From: Candidatus Omnitrophota bacterium
GTDB taxonomy: Bacteria > Omnitrophota > Gorgyraeia > Gygaellales > Profunditerraquicolaceae
Direction: 5' to 3'
DNA: 11,966 nt
NCBI GenBank assembly: GCA_028717985.1
Contig: JAQUMS010000013.1
Coordinates: 1 to 11,966 of the forward strand
The position numbers and the translations under genes are program-made. The stretch's first letter is position 1, and each line of letters starts with the position of its first letter. Positions 4,075 through 11,862 of this stretch are shown here, piece by piece. Under the pieces are notes generated by a model. That model made no database searches. It saw nothing but the letters and a program-made list of their open reading frames with translations, and was not told the DNA's origin.

Positions 4075-6297
4075 TTACGGCCTCCACGACAGCTGTGCGG
4101 CAGAAAGCCGGCTCTTTATTGAATTATAATAAGATGCAGGTATTGCCATAATCTGCGCCTGAGTAAGCGTTCGAAGCCGGGTAGCATCCTGACTCGCAGG
4201 AAACGCGGTATTAAAATTAGCTTGCGAAGATATCGAGGATATCTGTGTCGTGCTAAAATACTGGACCGCAGAATTAGGTACAGCCGCATATTGAGTACCG
4301 TTATAATTACCTATTGTTTGTATCTGTGTAGCCGTTAAATAGCTCCGTTGGGCGGCAGGAATATTACTTATCAAAACACTTGCAGTATTAAGCGCCTGTA
4401 CCTGCGTGCTTGTCATTGCATTTCGTAACGTAGTACTCATAGCAGTGTAATTCGCGTTTGTCATCGCTGATATTTGTGTACTGGTAACTGAAGGAATCTG
4501 CGCGGCGACCAGATACCGGATATTAGAAGCACTCACATACTCCACTTTAGAATTAGGCAAATACCGAAATTGACTGGTAGTAGTTATGGCCTGAACCTGG
4601 GATTGAGTTAAATTTTCCCTCTGGCCGGCGGGTATATTACTTATCAAAACACTTGCGGTATTAAGCGCCTGCACCTGCGTGCTTGTCATTGCATTTCGTA
4701 ACGTAGTACTCATAGCAGTGTAATTCGTATTGGTCATCGCCGATATCTGCGTGGCAGTAACAGAAGGAATCTGTGAAGCGGTTAAGTACCGGATATTAGA
4801 TGCGCTGATATACCCCACCTTGGAATTAGGTAAATACTGAAACTGACTAGTAGTGGTTATAGCCTGGACCTGCGACTGGGTTAAAGATTCCAGTTGCGCA
4901 GAAGGTATATTGCTTATCAAAACACTCGCGGTATTAAGCGACTGCACCTGTTCTGTAGTCATGGCATCTTTTTGCGCAGAACTCAACGCAGCGTAATTAG
5001 TATTAGTCATGGTTTTGATCTGAGGGCCTGTCAGGCTTGTGATCTGCGCCGCGCTTAAATAAGAAAACTGGGCGGCACTGGCAATCGCCTGTATCTGCGC
5101 GACGCTTAAACTACCACGCTGGGCCGCGGGTATATTTTGAATTAATACGCTCGCGGTATTAAGCGCCTGGACCTGTTCCGGAGTCATAGCACTCCGCAAT
5201 GCAGTACTTAACGACGTATAATTAGTATTGCTCATGGAAGAAACCTGCACCGCGGTCAATTTCGGGATCTGTGTCGCGGAAAGAGAACTAAACTGAGTAG
5301 GATTCACAATTGCCTGAATTTGAGTATCGGTAAGCCATGAACGCTGGGTCGTACTCAAGCTTGAAATAAGAACATCCGCGGTATTTATCCCCTGAACCTG
5401 AGACTGCGTAAATTGACTACGTTGAGTGGAGGTAAGCGCGGCAAACTGAGTATTAGTAACACCCGCCATTTGGCTCGGGGTAATAGTTTTTAATTGCGCG
5501 TTAGTTAAAGCTGTAAATTGCGCGGTAGTCACCGCTCCTATTTGTGTTGCTGTCAACGACTGGAATTTAGCGGTATTGGCGGCTAAGGTTTTAAAATTTG
5601 CCAGAGGGATGACCGCAATCTGAGCCGCGCTCAACGAGGATATTTTAGCATTTGATAAAAGGTTCACATCTATCGCGGCCACATTAAGCGCTTTTATCTG
5701 CGCGTCACTAAACGCGTCCCGCTTCTGCAAGCTAAGCGCAGAAAATTGCGCGTTAGTTAACACCCCAACCTGATCTTTCGTAAGCTCAGATATTTGCCCG
5801 GCGCTCAAATTAGCAAAAAGGAACGCGGGAACAGACTGAATTTGCTGAATGGATAATTTAGGGATCATATCATAAGGCAAATTGGCTATAGGAATTTCAG
5901 CCATATTCAAACTCTGGACCTGTGATTCACTTAAAGCACTTTTTTGAGCATCCGACAACTTCGAAAAATCAGCCGCGGTCAAAGAAGATATTTGAGCGGC
6001 GCTCAAAAACTTCATATACTCGACGGAAACATTGGCAATCTCACTGCCTGAGGCCTTCCTCACGGCATTCACAGTAACGTAATTTTTGGTATACCACAGA
6101 TACTGCTCGACTTCAGAAGGGCTCAGATCGTCATATTTAGCAATAAGGGTACCGGTCCCCGGATCATAATAATACCCTGTTATTTTACGGTCAATTTTCG
6201 CGTAGGGGTCTCCGGCCTGAACGGGAATTCCGGAAAATAAAAAAATAGAAATCGTTATTCCTTGAAAAAATATATTATAAATTCCTACCCGTTTCAT
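4075..6297 (-). CDS. Secreted octapeptide-repeat protein, 740 residues
   Basis: I do not recognise a named family. The start at 6295-6297 has AGGAGG five bases upstream; a GTG two codons earlier abuts that site and is less likely. The N-terminus is a signal peptide: a basic MKRV, a hydrophobic stretch, then a probable cleavage after VQA (about residue 28). A short unique region (about 29-95, with YYYDPGTGTLIAKYDDLSPSEVEQYL) precedes repeats that run to the end. The basic unit is eight residues, roughly [L/V/M/I][T/S]xxQ[I/V/F]x[A/S], for example LTATQIGA, VTTAQFTA, LTNAQLKT. The T/S-x-x-Q pattern resembles a helix N-capping box, so a solenoid of short helices is plausible, though a beta-solenoid cannot be excluded. 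I see no cysteine, lipobox, transmembrane anchor or sorting signal. It has its own promoter and terminator, so it is independent of the ATP synthase operon beside it. An extracytoplasmic structural or adhesive role is only a guess. Confidence 0.8.
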   Translation of the reverse strand: MKRVGIYNIFFQGITISIFLFSGIPVQAGDPYAKIDRKITGYYYDPGTGTLIAKYDDLSPSEVEQYLWYTKNYVTVNAVRKASGSEIANVSVEYMKFLSAAQISSLTAADFSKLSDAQKSALSESQVQSLNMAEIPIANLPYDMIPKLSIQQIQSVPAFLFANLSAGQISELTKDQVGVLTNAQFSALSLQKRDAFSDAQIKALNVAAIDVNLLSNAKISSLSAAQIAVIPLANFKTLAANTAKFQSLTATQIGAVTTAQFTALTNAQLKTITPSQMAGVTNTQFAALTSTQRSQFTQSQVQGINTADVLISSLSTTQRSWLTDTQIQAIVNPTQFSSLSATQIPKLTAVQVSSMSNTNYTSLSTALRSAMTPEQVQALNTASVLIQNIPAAQRGSLSVAQIQAIASAAQFSYLSAAQITSLTGPQIKTMTNTNYAALSSAQKDAMTTEQVQSLNTASVLISNIPSAQLESLTQSQVQAITTTSQFQYLPNSKVGYISASNIRYLTASQIPSVTATQISAMTNTNYTAMSTTLRNAMTSTQVQALNTASVLISNIPAGQRENLTQSQVQAITTTSQFRYLPNSKVEYVSASNIRYLVAAQIPSVTSTQISAMTNANYTAMSTTLRNAMTSTQVQALNTASVLISNIPAAQRSYLTATQIQTIGNYNGTQYAAVPNSAVQYFSTTQISSISSQANFNTAFPASQDATRLRTLTQAQIMAIPASYYNSIKSRLSAAQLSWRP
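4361..4906. repeat. 273-bp tandem repeat inside the octapeptide-repeat gene
   Basis: Two adjacent 273-bp units begin at 4361 and 4634, encoding 91-residue modules that each contain LNTASVLISNIP. The first 94 bases of the units (4361-4454 and 4634-4727) differ at only two positions, while the remainder is more diverged. A more divergent module starts at 4907, and a shorter 75-codon spacing follows to 5132. This shows growth of the protein by in-frame duplication of multi-octapeptide blocks. Confidence 0.85.
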
Positions 6298-6302
6298 AAA
6301 CA

Positions 6303-6308
6303 CCTCCT
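6303..6308 (-). promoter_or_regulatory. Ribosome binding site that decides the repeat-protein start
   Basis: AGGAGG on the minus strand, five bases before ATG 6295-6297. It directly abuts the alternative GTG at 6301-6303, which excludes that codon as a sensible start. Confidence 0.75.
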
Positions 6309-6363
6309 GTAAAAAACCAAAGATATTTTCTGAAAAAAACCGGCACTAATTTTCATTATTATA

Positions 6364-6392
6364 AGTATATCATACACTTATGATGTTTTCAA
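6364..6392 (-). promoter_or_regulatory. Sigma-70 type promoter with extended -10 for the repeat-protein gene
   Basis: On the minus strand TTGAAA (6387-6392), a 17-base spacer and TATACT (6364-6369) preceded by TGA, which makes an extended -10 (TGnTATACT). The predicted leader is about sixty bases. A near-perfect dyad, AAGTGTA-TGA-TATACTT, overlaps the -10 box and could be an operator. Confidence 0.7.
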
Positions 6393-6413
6393 AAGATAAT
6401 TTGGGAAAGAGTT

Positions 6414-6686
6414 TCAGGAAACAGAGGGCGCGGAATCTAAAATCACAGTCGCAGTATTATTAAAAAATTCCAGGATACCCTTTCCTGTCGAATTAAGCAC
6501 TGAAGGTTCGGGATCCTGTTCAGGAACAATGGTAATCGGACCGGGAACAAGAGGCGCAATCAAAGACGCGTGATGCGCAAGGATCCCCGCAAAACCAGCT
6601 TCACCCGGGATTGAGAGATACGAAACACTCCCGTCAAAAACCGTCTTCTCCACTGTTATTATCCTGAGATGAAAAAATTTGTTCAT
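6414..6686 (-). CDS. atpC: F-type ATP synthase epsilon subunit, short form
   Basis: A 90-residue epsilon subunit of the F1 central stalk. The sequence matches the N-terminal beta-sandwich: LRIITVEKTVFDGSVSYLSIPGEAGFAGILAHHASLIAPLVPG, where the GExGxxGILxxHAxxIxxLxPG pattern is diagnostic. The usual protein is about 130-140 residues and ends with two helices that inhibit ATP hydrolysis; here the reading frame stops right after the sandwich (ILDSAPSVS), so the inhibitory domain is absent. The gene starts five bases after the atpD stop with no strong Shine-Dalgarno sequence, which suggests coupled translation. It is the last gene of the operon, and I see no clear hairpin terminator before the next promoter at 6364-6392. 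Confidence 0.9.
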   Translation of the reverse strand: MNKFFHLRIITVEKTVFDGSVSYLSIPGEAGFAGILAHHASLIAPLVPGPITIVPEQDPEPSVLNSTGKGILEFFNNTATVILDSAPSVS

Positions 6687-6691
6687 AGTTT

Positions 6692-8095
6692 TTATTTCTT
6701 CGTTAATACGGCGGCTTTTTCGACGGCTTCTTCAATAGTTCCCACCATATAAAACGCCTGTTCCGGCAATTCATCAAGGTTGCCTTCGATAATCATCCTG
6801 AATCCCTTAATCGTATCCTGCAGTTTCACGTATTTACCTTTCATGCCGGTAAATGCTTCAGCGACAAAAAAAGGCTGGGAAAAGAATTTTTGTACTTTTC
6901 TGGCGCGTGCCACAATCAATTTATCTTCATCGGAAAGCTCCTCGATCCCCAAAATAGATATAATATCGCTTAATTCCCTGTAACGCTGAAGGACCCTCTG
7001 CACGCTTAACGCCGTATCATAATGTTCTTTTCCGATAATACGCGGATCCATAATCCGGGAGGAAGAATCCAGAGGGTCGACCGCAGGATAAATCCCTAAT
7101 TCCGCGATCTTGCGGGAAAGCACCGTTTTAGCGTCGAGATGGGAAAATATCGTCGCCGGAGCAGGATCCGTAAGGTCATCCGCCGGCACATACACCGCCT
7201 GCACCGACGTTATGGACCCCCGGCGGGTAGAAGCGATACGTTCTTGTAACTGCGCCATTTCAGTCGCAAGATTCGGCTGATAACCGACTGCCGAAGGCAT
7301 ACGTCCCAGCAACGTGGAGACTTCCGAACCGGCCTGGACAAACCGGTAAATATTATCAATAAACAACAAAACATCTTTGCCTTCCTGATCCCTGAAATAT
7401 TCCGCCATTGTCAACGCGGACAACCCCACGCGCAAACGCGCGCCGGGCGGCTCATTCATCTGGCCGAATACCAGCGCGGTTTTTTTACTGACGCCCGACG
7501 CATTCAATTCCAGCCACAATTCGTTTCCCTCTCTGCTGCGCTCCCCGACCCCCCCAAATACTGAAACACCTCCATGCTCGGAGGCAATACTACGGATAAG
7601 TTCCATAACAATAACCGTCTTTCCTACACCGGCGCCGCCGAACAACCCGATTTTTCCGCCTTTAGGATATGGCGCTAAAAGATCTATAACCTTCAAGCCT
7701 GTTTCAAGCATTGAAGAAAGAGGGAGCTGTTCTTCAAAACTGGGAGAATTGGCATGAATAGGTCTTCGTGTATCCGGCTCTGAAACCGGACCGGCCCCAT
7801 CCAACGGTTCTCCCAAAAGATTAAATATCCGTCCTAACGTCTGGCTTCCCACCGGAACCGATATAGGCATTTCAAGGTCACGAACTTTCATTCCCCGCTG
7901 TAATCCGTCGGTAGACCCCATCGCGATACAACGCGCGGTATTATTCCCGATATGCTGAGCTACCTCAAGAGTAAGGTCTATTCCCTGCTCCGCCTCCTCG
8001 ATCTTAAGAGCGTTAAAAAGCCGCGGAACCTGATGCTCGGTAAATCTAACATCAACGCTCGGGCCGATTACCTGTATCACTTTCCCGTATTTCAT
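6692..8095 (-). CDS. atpD: F-type ATP synthase beta subunit
   Basis: The 467-residue catalytic beta subunit of F1, which makes or hydrolyses ATP at the alpha/beta interfaces. The N-terminal beta-barrel (YGKVIQVIGPSVDVRF) is followed by the nucleotide-binding domain with P-loop GGAGVGKT (153-160) and GERSREG (184-190), whose Glu185 corresponds to the catalytic glutamate. Later come LLFIDNIYRF (Walker B), GYQPNLATEM and YVPADDLTDPAPATIF, and in the C-terminal domain EELSDEDK, the DELSEED-like contact region for gamma and epsilon. The length and all key residues are normal. AGGAG lies a few bases upstream of the ATG at 8093-8095. It follows atpG by 11 bases and precedes atpC by five. Confidence 0.98.
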   Translation of the reverse strand: MKYGKVIQVIGPSVDVRFTEHQVPRLFNALKIEEAEQGIDLTLEVAQHIGNNTARCIAMGSTDGLQRGMKVRDLEMPISVPVGSQTLGRIFNLLGEPLDGAGPVSEPDTRRPIHANSPSFEEQLPLSSMLETGLKVIDLLAPYPKGGKIGLFGGAGVGKTVIVMELIRSIASEHGGVSVFGGVGERSREGNELWLELNASGVSKKTALVFGQMNEPPGARLRVGLSALTMAEYFRDQEGKDVLLFIDNIYRFVQAGSEVSTLLGRMPSAVGYQPNLATEMAQLQERIASTRRGSITSVQAVYVPADDLTDPAPATIFSHLDAKTVLSRKIAELGIYPAVDPLDSSSRIMDPRIIGKEHYDTALSVQRVLQRYRELSDIISILGIEELSDEDKLIVARARKVQKFFSQPFFVAEAFTGMKGKYVKLQDTIKGFRMIIEGNLDELPEQAFYMVGTIEEAVEKAAVLTKK

Positions 8096-8106
8096 GGCCT
8101 GCTCCT

Positions 8107-8955
8107 TTATATTTTCCCGGATGAAGAGATAATTTCGATTACTTCTTTTGTGATCGAGGCCTGCCTGGCTTTATTCCTCATCACAACCAAAGCATCCATC
8201 AATTCTTTGGCATTATCGGAAGCCGTTTTCATGGCCACCATCCGGCATCCGTGCTCAGCGATAAACGATTCCACCATGATCAGCCGTATTTTAGCGCGGA
8301 TATACCATGGCAAAAGCTCATCGAGTATCCGCTCACCATGTGGCTCAAACGAAAAATCCATCGGGCATTCTTTTGTTTTTTCCATAGGGAACAATTTCGT
8401 AACTACCGGACGGTATCTCGCGAGAGACTCAAAATGCATATGCGCAACATACACCTCATCCGCTTGGTTATCAATAAACATCCGGGAAAGTATAGCGGCG
8501 ACTTCATCGGCAACGGGAACGGAATACCGGCCGTTCAACCCGGTAAAACTCCGGGGTATTCGGAATGTTTTCTTTTTAAAATAGGTAAAACCTCTTTTCC
8601 CGACAGGAACCAGCGATATATTTTTACCGTTATGCTGCGCGGCAAAATCTTCCGCACATTTAATAACTGCGTTGTTATACGTCCCGCATAAACCGGCATC
8701 AGAAGTAATTACGCATACACCCACGCTCTCCGCCGATTTTGTTTCCCTGAAAAACACATGGCCTGTGCCTTCCGAAGCTCTCAGAGTATGATCCACGATT
8801 GACTCAAGAGCCTGGAAATACGAGCGGTGAGAATTGAGAAAACTCTCTATGTGTTTTAATTTCGAGATCGAAACCATCTCCATTGCGCGGGTAATCTTTT
8901 TAGTGCTTTCAATACCGCGGATCCGTATTTTTATCTGTTTAAGCGATTCAACCAT
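8107..8955 (-). CDS. atpG: F-type ATP synthase gamma subunit
   Basis: The 282-residue gamma subunit, the rotating shaft inside the alpha/beta head. The conserved N-terminal helix (IKIRIRGIESTKKITRAMEMVSISKL) and C-terminal helix (MKTASDNAKELMDALVVMRNKARQASITKEV) form the coiled-coil shaft; the central region has VCVITSDAGLCGTYNNAV, typical of the Rossmann-like part. A longer reading from 9009 is open, but its first 18 residues come from the 3' end of atpA and are not gamma-like. AGGAGG at 8965-8970 lies nine bases before ATG 8953-8955, so I use that start. The gene then overlaps atpA by eight bases, indicating coupled translation. Confidence 0.96.
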   Translation of the reverse strand: MVESLKQIKIRIRGIESTKKITRAMEMVSISKLKHIESFLNSHRSYFQALESIVDHTLRASEGTGHVFFRETKSAESVGVCVITSDAGLCGTYNNAVIKCAEDFAAQHNGKNISLVPVGKRGFTYFKKKTFRIPRSFTGLNGRYSVPVADEVAAILSRMFIDNQADEVYVAHMHFESLARYRPVVTKLFPMEKTKECPMDFSFEPHGERILDELLPWYIRAKIRLIMVESFIAEHGCRMVAMKTASDNAKELMDALVVMRNKARQASITKEVIEIISSSGKI

Positions 8956-10483
8956 CCGATAAGACCTCCTGTACGAATTGTTTTTTAAAGGCTTGTACAG
9001 CTTGGTCAATTTTTGCCGTCAAACTATCGCTTAATTCCTTTTTGATCTCTATTTCCTGTCCCACATCGGGATAATCACGGTCCATAAATTGATACAACTC
9101 CGTTTCAAATTTTTTTATTGCGGAAACCGGAAGATCATCTAAAAAGCCATGGGTACCGGCATACATAATCTGAACCTGACGGGACAACGGCAGAGGGTTG
9201 AATTGTTCCTGTTTTAATATTTCCACCATGCGCTCACCGCGGGTCAATTGCTGCTGGGTAGTTTTATCCAATTCAGAACCCAACTGGGTAAACGTTACCA
9301 GTTCACGGTATTGCGCGAGGTCAAGCCGTAATCTCCCGGAAACCTGCCGCATAGCTTTGGTCTGAGCCTTACCCCCTACGCGTGACACCGATAACCCCAC
9401 GTTAACCGCCGGACGCACCCCGGCAAAAAAAAGATCGGTTTCCAGGTAAATCTGCCCGTCTGTAATCGAAATGACATTTGTGGGGATATAACTTGAAATA
9501 TCCCCTGCCTGGGTTTCAAGAATAGGAAGAGCGGTCATCGATCCGCCGCCAAGTTCATCATTAAGTTTTGCCGCCCGTTCCAAAAGACGGGAATGCAGAT
9601 AAAAAACATCTCCCGGATAAGCCTCACGGCCCGGCGGTCGCCGAAGAAGCAAAGAAAGCTGACGATATGCCTGCGCGTGCTTGGAAAGATCATCATAAAT
9701 TACCAGACAGTGTTTTCCCGAATACATTAATTCTTCTCCGATAGCACATCCGGCATACGGGGCAAGATATTGTAAAGAAGCCGACGCCCGTGATGACGCA
9801 CAGACGATCGTCGTATATTCCATCGCGCCGTATTTTTCCAAAATCTGGGATACCGCCACGATATTGGAAATTTTTTGACCGATCGCAACATACACGCAAT
9901 ACATCCCGGCGCCCTTCTGATTAATAATAGTATCGATGGCAAGCGCGGTTTTTCCGGTCTGACGGTCGGCAATGATCAATTCACGTTGTCCGCGGCCGAT
10001 AGGAGTCAACGCATCAATCGCCTTAATACCTGTCTGCAACGGTTCCGTTACAGGCTGGCGCTGAACAACGTTTGGCGCGCTTGTTTCAAGAGGACGATAC
10101 CTGCCGGTTTTTACCGGGCCTTTCCCATCCAAAGGTTTTCCCAACGCGCCTACCACTCTGCCAAGTAAAGATTCCCCGACAGGAATCCTGGCGATTGTAC
10201 CGGTACGCTTAACGACATCACCTTCTTTAATCGTGATATCCGGATTATCCGGCCCGAAGATAACCACGCCGACGCTGTCTTCTTCCAGATTAAAAACCAT
10301 TCCCAGGATTTTCCCGGGAAATTCCACGAGTTCTCCGACCATCACATCATCCAGGCCATAAACCCGGGCAATAGCGTCTCCTACCTGTACAACGCTTCCC
10401 ACGGATTCCATCCTGAGCCTGACTTTATACCGCTCCAGTTCTTTTTGGATAACCGATGTCACTTCATCCGGGTCTATCCCCAT
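8948..10483 (-). CDS. atpA: F-type ATP synthase alpha subunit
   Basis: The 511-residue non-catalytic nucleotide-binding alpha subunit of the F1 head. After the N-terminal helix that contacts delta come the beta-barrel (VGSVVQVGDAIARVYGLDDVMVGELVEF), the P-loop ADRQTGKT (172-179; the first position is more often Gly), the YVAIGQK strand, LVIYDDLSKHA (Walker B region) and RRPPGREAYPGDVFYLHSRLLERAAK. VGLSVSRVGGKAQ carries the arginine finger supplied to the catalytic site of beta. The length and motif set are normal. The ATG is one base after the atpH stop, with AAGGTGG upstream. Confidence 0.98.
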   Translation of the reverse strand: MGIDPDEVTSVIQKELERYKVRLRMESVGSVVQVGDAIARVYGLDDVMVGELVEFPGKILGMVFNLEEDSVGVVIFGPDNPDITIKEGDVVKRTGTIARIPVGESLLGRVVGALGKPLDGKGPVKTGRYRPLETSAPNVVQRQPVTEPLQTGIKAIDALTPIGRGQRELIIADRQTGKTALAIDTIINQKGAGMYCVYVAIGQKISNIVAVSQILEKYGAMEYTTIVCASSRASASLQYLAPYAGCAIGEELMYSGKHCLVIYDDLSKHAQAYRQLSLLLRRPPGREAYPGDVFYLHSRLLERAAKLNDELGGGSMTALPILETQAGDISSYIPTNVISITDGQIYLETDLFFAGVRPAVNVGLSVSRVGGKAQTKAMRQVSGRLRLDLAQYRELVTFTQLGSELDKTTQQQLTRGERMVEILKQEQFNPLPLSRQVQIMYAGTHGFLDDLPVSAIKKFETELYQFMDRDYPDVGQEIEIKKELSDSLTAKIDQAVQAFKKQFVQEVLSDG

Positions 10484-10484
10484 A

Positions 10485-11030
10485 TTACACCACCTTGATT
10501 GAAAGAAGCTTCGCCCTCAATTCTTCCAGGCGCCTTCGTACTGAACCGTCGATGATCAGGTTATCGACAATAACCTGGATCCCGCTGACCAACCCGGGAT
10601 CTATTTCTATTTTAAAATTAATTTCCTTCTGTAATTTCTTCTCCAGATATGCGCGTATCGTATCAACAACCGTATTCTCCAACCTGACGGTTGTCCTGAT
10701 CAGGCCTTCGCTCTTTTGTCCGGCGGAATATAAAGCTTCCGCGCAATCGGCAATCATCACCAGATCCTGAATATGCTTTCTTTCGCACAGGAATTTCAAA
10801 AACTGGACAGTTTCATACCTGACGGTTTTACCGAAGGCTGCGTCTAAAAAAGCTAATTTTTCATCGTGATTTATTTCAACGCTTTCCAAAAAAACCTTCA
10901 ATTCAACATTAGAAAGAACGGCGTTTTTAATTAAGCACAACTCCTCAACCGCCCGGGCCATTCTCTGTTTCTTTTCGCAACTCAAAAGAAACGCTTCAGC
11001 GTAGCGTTTCGCGATTACTTTATCGGTCAT
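10485..11030 (-). CDS. atpH: F-type ATP synthase delta subunit
   Basis: A 181-residue delta/OSCP subunit, which sits on top of the alpha/beta head and joins it to the peripheral stalk formed by b. The N-terminal VIAKRYAEAFLLSCE matches the six-helix domain that binds alpha, and the C-terminal part has IEIDPGLVSGIQVIVDNLIIDGSVRRRLEELR, the standard OSCP ending (PxLIGGxxxxxxxxxxDxSxxxxLxxL). The length is typical. Its ATG overlaps the atpF stop in an ATGA four-base overlap, so the two stalk subunits are translationally coupled. Confidence 0.95.
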   Translation of the reverse strand: MTDKVIAKRYAEAFLLSCEKKQRMARAVEELCLIKNAVLSNVELKVFLESVEINHDEKLAFLDAAFGKTVRYETVQFLKFLCERKHIQDLVMIADCAEALYSAGQKSEGLIRTTVRLENTVVDTIRAYLEKKLQKEINFKIEIDPGLVSGIQVIVDNLIIDGSVRRRLEELRAKLLSIKVV

Positions 11031-11524
11031 GGCATCTTTTCCATTTCCAGAAGGAAATCGGAAATTATTTTTTTCTCTTCATCCTTGGATATTTTATCCC
11101 GGATTATTTTTTCCGCGGCTTCCATCGCTAAAATGACAACACTTTCCTTTAAGTCTTCCTTGGCTTTACGGGTTTCGAGCCTGATATGTTCCTGCGCGTT
11201 ATCAATGATTTTCTTCGATTCCTCCTGAGAATTAATCCGGATTTCCCGCGCAACGCGGTTAGCTTCATTCACCGCTTCCGTTATCCTGGCCCGAGATAAC
11301 TCCTCTATATGCTCAAGCTTTTCCTGATATTCTTTTCTGGAACGCTCTACCTCCTGGCGAATATCCTCGATTTTCTTGAATTCAGACGCTATCCGTTCTT
11401 TACGCGCATCAAGCATACCCAGAATACGCTTCCAGGCAAAAACACGCAATAACCCCAGAACCAGCAGGAAACAGGCTATCTGGGCGACGATTTCGCTTAA
11501 ATTCAAAAGTTTCAGAAGTTCCAT
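11027..11524 (-). CDS. atpF: F-type ATP synthase b subunit
   Basis: A 165-residue b subunit forming the peripheral stalk. The N-terminal membrane helix (IVAQIACFLLVLGLLRVFAW) is followed by KRILGMLDARKERIASEFKKIED and a long, highly charged, heptad-like helix extending to the end, as expected for the right-handed coiled coil that reaches delta. A longer reading from 11554 is open, but its ten extra codons lie inside atpE. ATG 11522-11524, just after the atpE stop and preceded by a GGGGAAG sequence, gives a normal N-terminus, so I prefer it. Only one b gene is visible, which implies a homodimer. Confidence 0.94.
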   Translation of the reverse strand: MELLKLLNLSEIVAQIACFLLVLGLLRVFAWKRILGMLDARKERIASEFKKIEDIRQEVERSRKEYQEKLEHIEELSRARITEAVNEANRVAREIRINSQEESKKIIDNAQEHIRLETRKAKEDLKESVVILAMEAAEKIIRDKISKDEEKKIISDFLLEMEKMP

Positions 11525-11525
11525 T

Positions 11526-11756
11526 TCAAATCTTCCCCATGAGAATGAAAACAACTACCAGCACGTAAATCGTTATAGACTCGATTAATGCACAACCAAT
11601 AGTCATATTGATTAAAAGTTTATTCGCCATCTCCGGCTGACGCCCCATTGACCTCAAGGCACCGGAAACCGCCATCCCCAAACCCAATCCCCCTCCCAAC
11701 GCCGCCAAACCCAACCCAATCGGTAAACCTATCGCTAAACCAGCATGCACATCCAT
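11526..11756 (-). CDS. atpE: F-type ATP synthase c subunit (rotor ring)
   Basis: A 76-residue proteolipid with two membrane helices joined by the polar RQPE loop (39-42). Helix 1 has the glycine repeat GGGLGLGMAVSG that packs the ring, and helix 2 carries the ion-binding carboxylate Glu59 in the context IESITIY. The Glu-Ser-x-x-x-Tyr pattern (E59, S60, Y64) resembles sodium-binding rings, but the helix-1 position that holds Gln in such rings is Leu26 here, so the coupling ion is unclear. The frame is open 32 codons further upstream, but that stretch is the hairpin-containing gap. The ATG at 11754-11756 has AAGGAGGG just upstream and gives the normal length. It is shorter than many relatives but complete. 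Confidence 0.95.
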   Translation of the reverse strand: MDVHAGLAIGLPIGLGLAALGGGLGLGMAVSGALRSMGRQPEMANKLLINMTIGCALIESITIYVLVVVFILMGKI

Positions 11757-11766
11757 GAGTCCCTCC

Positions 11767-11800
11767 TTAAAATTACACGACGTTAGTCGTGTAATTTTAA
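11767..11800 (-). promoter_or_regulatory. Perfect 15-bp hairpin abutting the atpE ribosome binding site
   Basis: The arms 11767-11781 and 11786-11800 are exact reverse complements around a 4-base loop. In the atp mRNA the 3' arm ends in TTAA, and its last two bases are the first two of the AAGGAGGG that starts atpE translation. No T-tract follows, so it is not a terminator. A role in c-subunit translation or mRNA stability is likely. Confidence 0.75.
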
Positions 11801-11807
11801 CTCCGCA

Positions 11808-11850
11808 GCGTATTCCGAAAATATCGTAGAGATTTTCGGAATGATTACGC
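11808..11850 (-). promoter_or_regulatory. Second hairpin in the atpB-atpE gap
   Basis: An 11-bp perfect stem (11812-11822 with 11832-11842) around a 9-base loop, extended by a GCGT/ACGC outer stem across a 4-base bulge. It lies just after the atpB stop and upstream of the hairpin that abuts the atpE ribosome binding site. Confidence 0.7.
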
Positions 11851-11862
11851 AAGGAGTATTCT

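Noticed and set aside
4361..5200. Regular repeats as a CRISPR array
   Set aside because: They are in-frame codons of an octapeptide protein with no constant repeat and unique spacer pattern.
7952..8691. Plus-strand open frames of 146 and 210 codons within the atpG/atpD region
   Set aside because: They are antisense to well-conserved ATP synthase genes and show no family resemblance or ribosome binding site.
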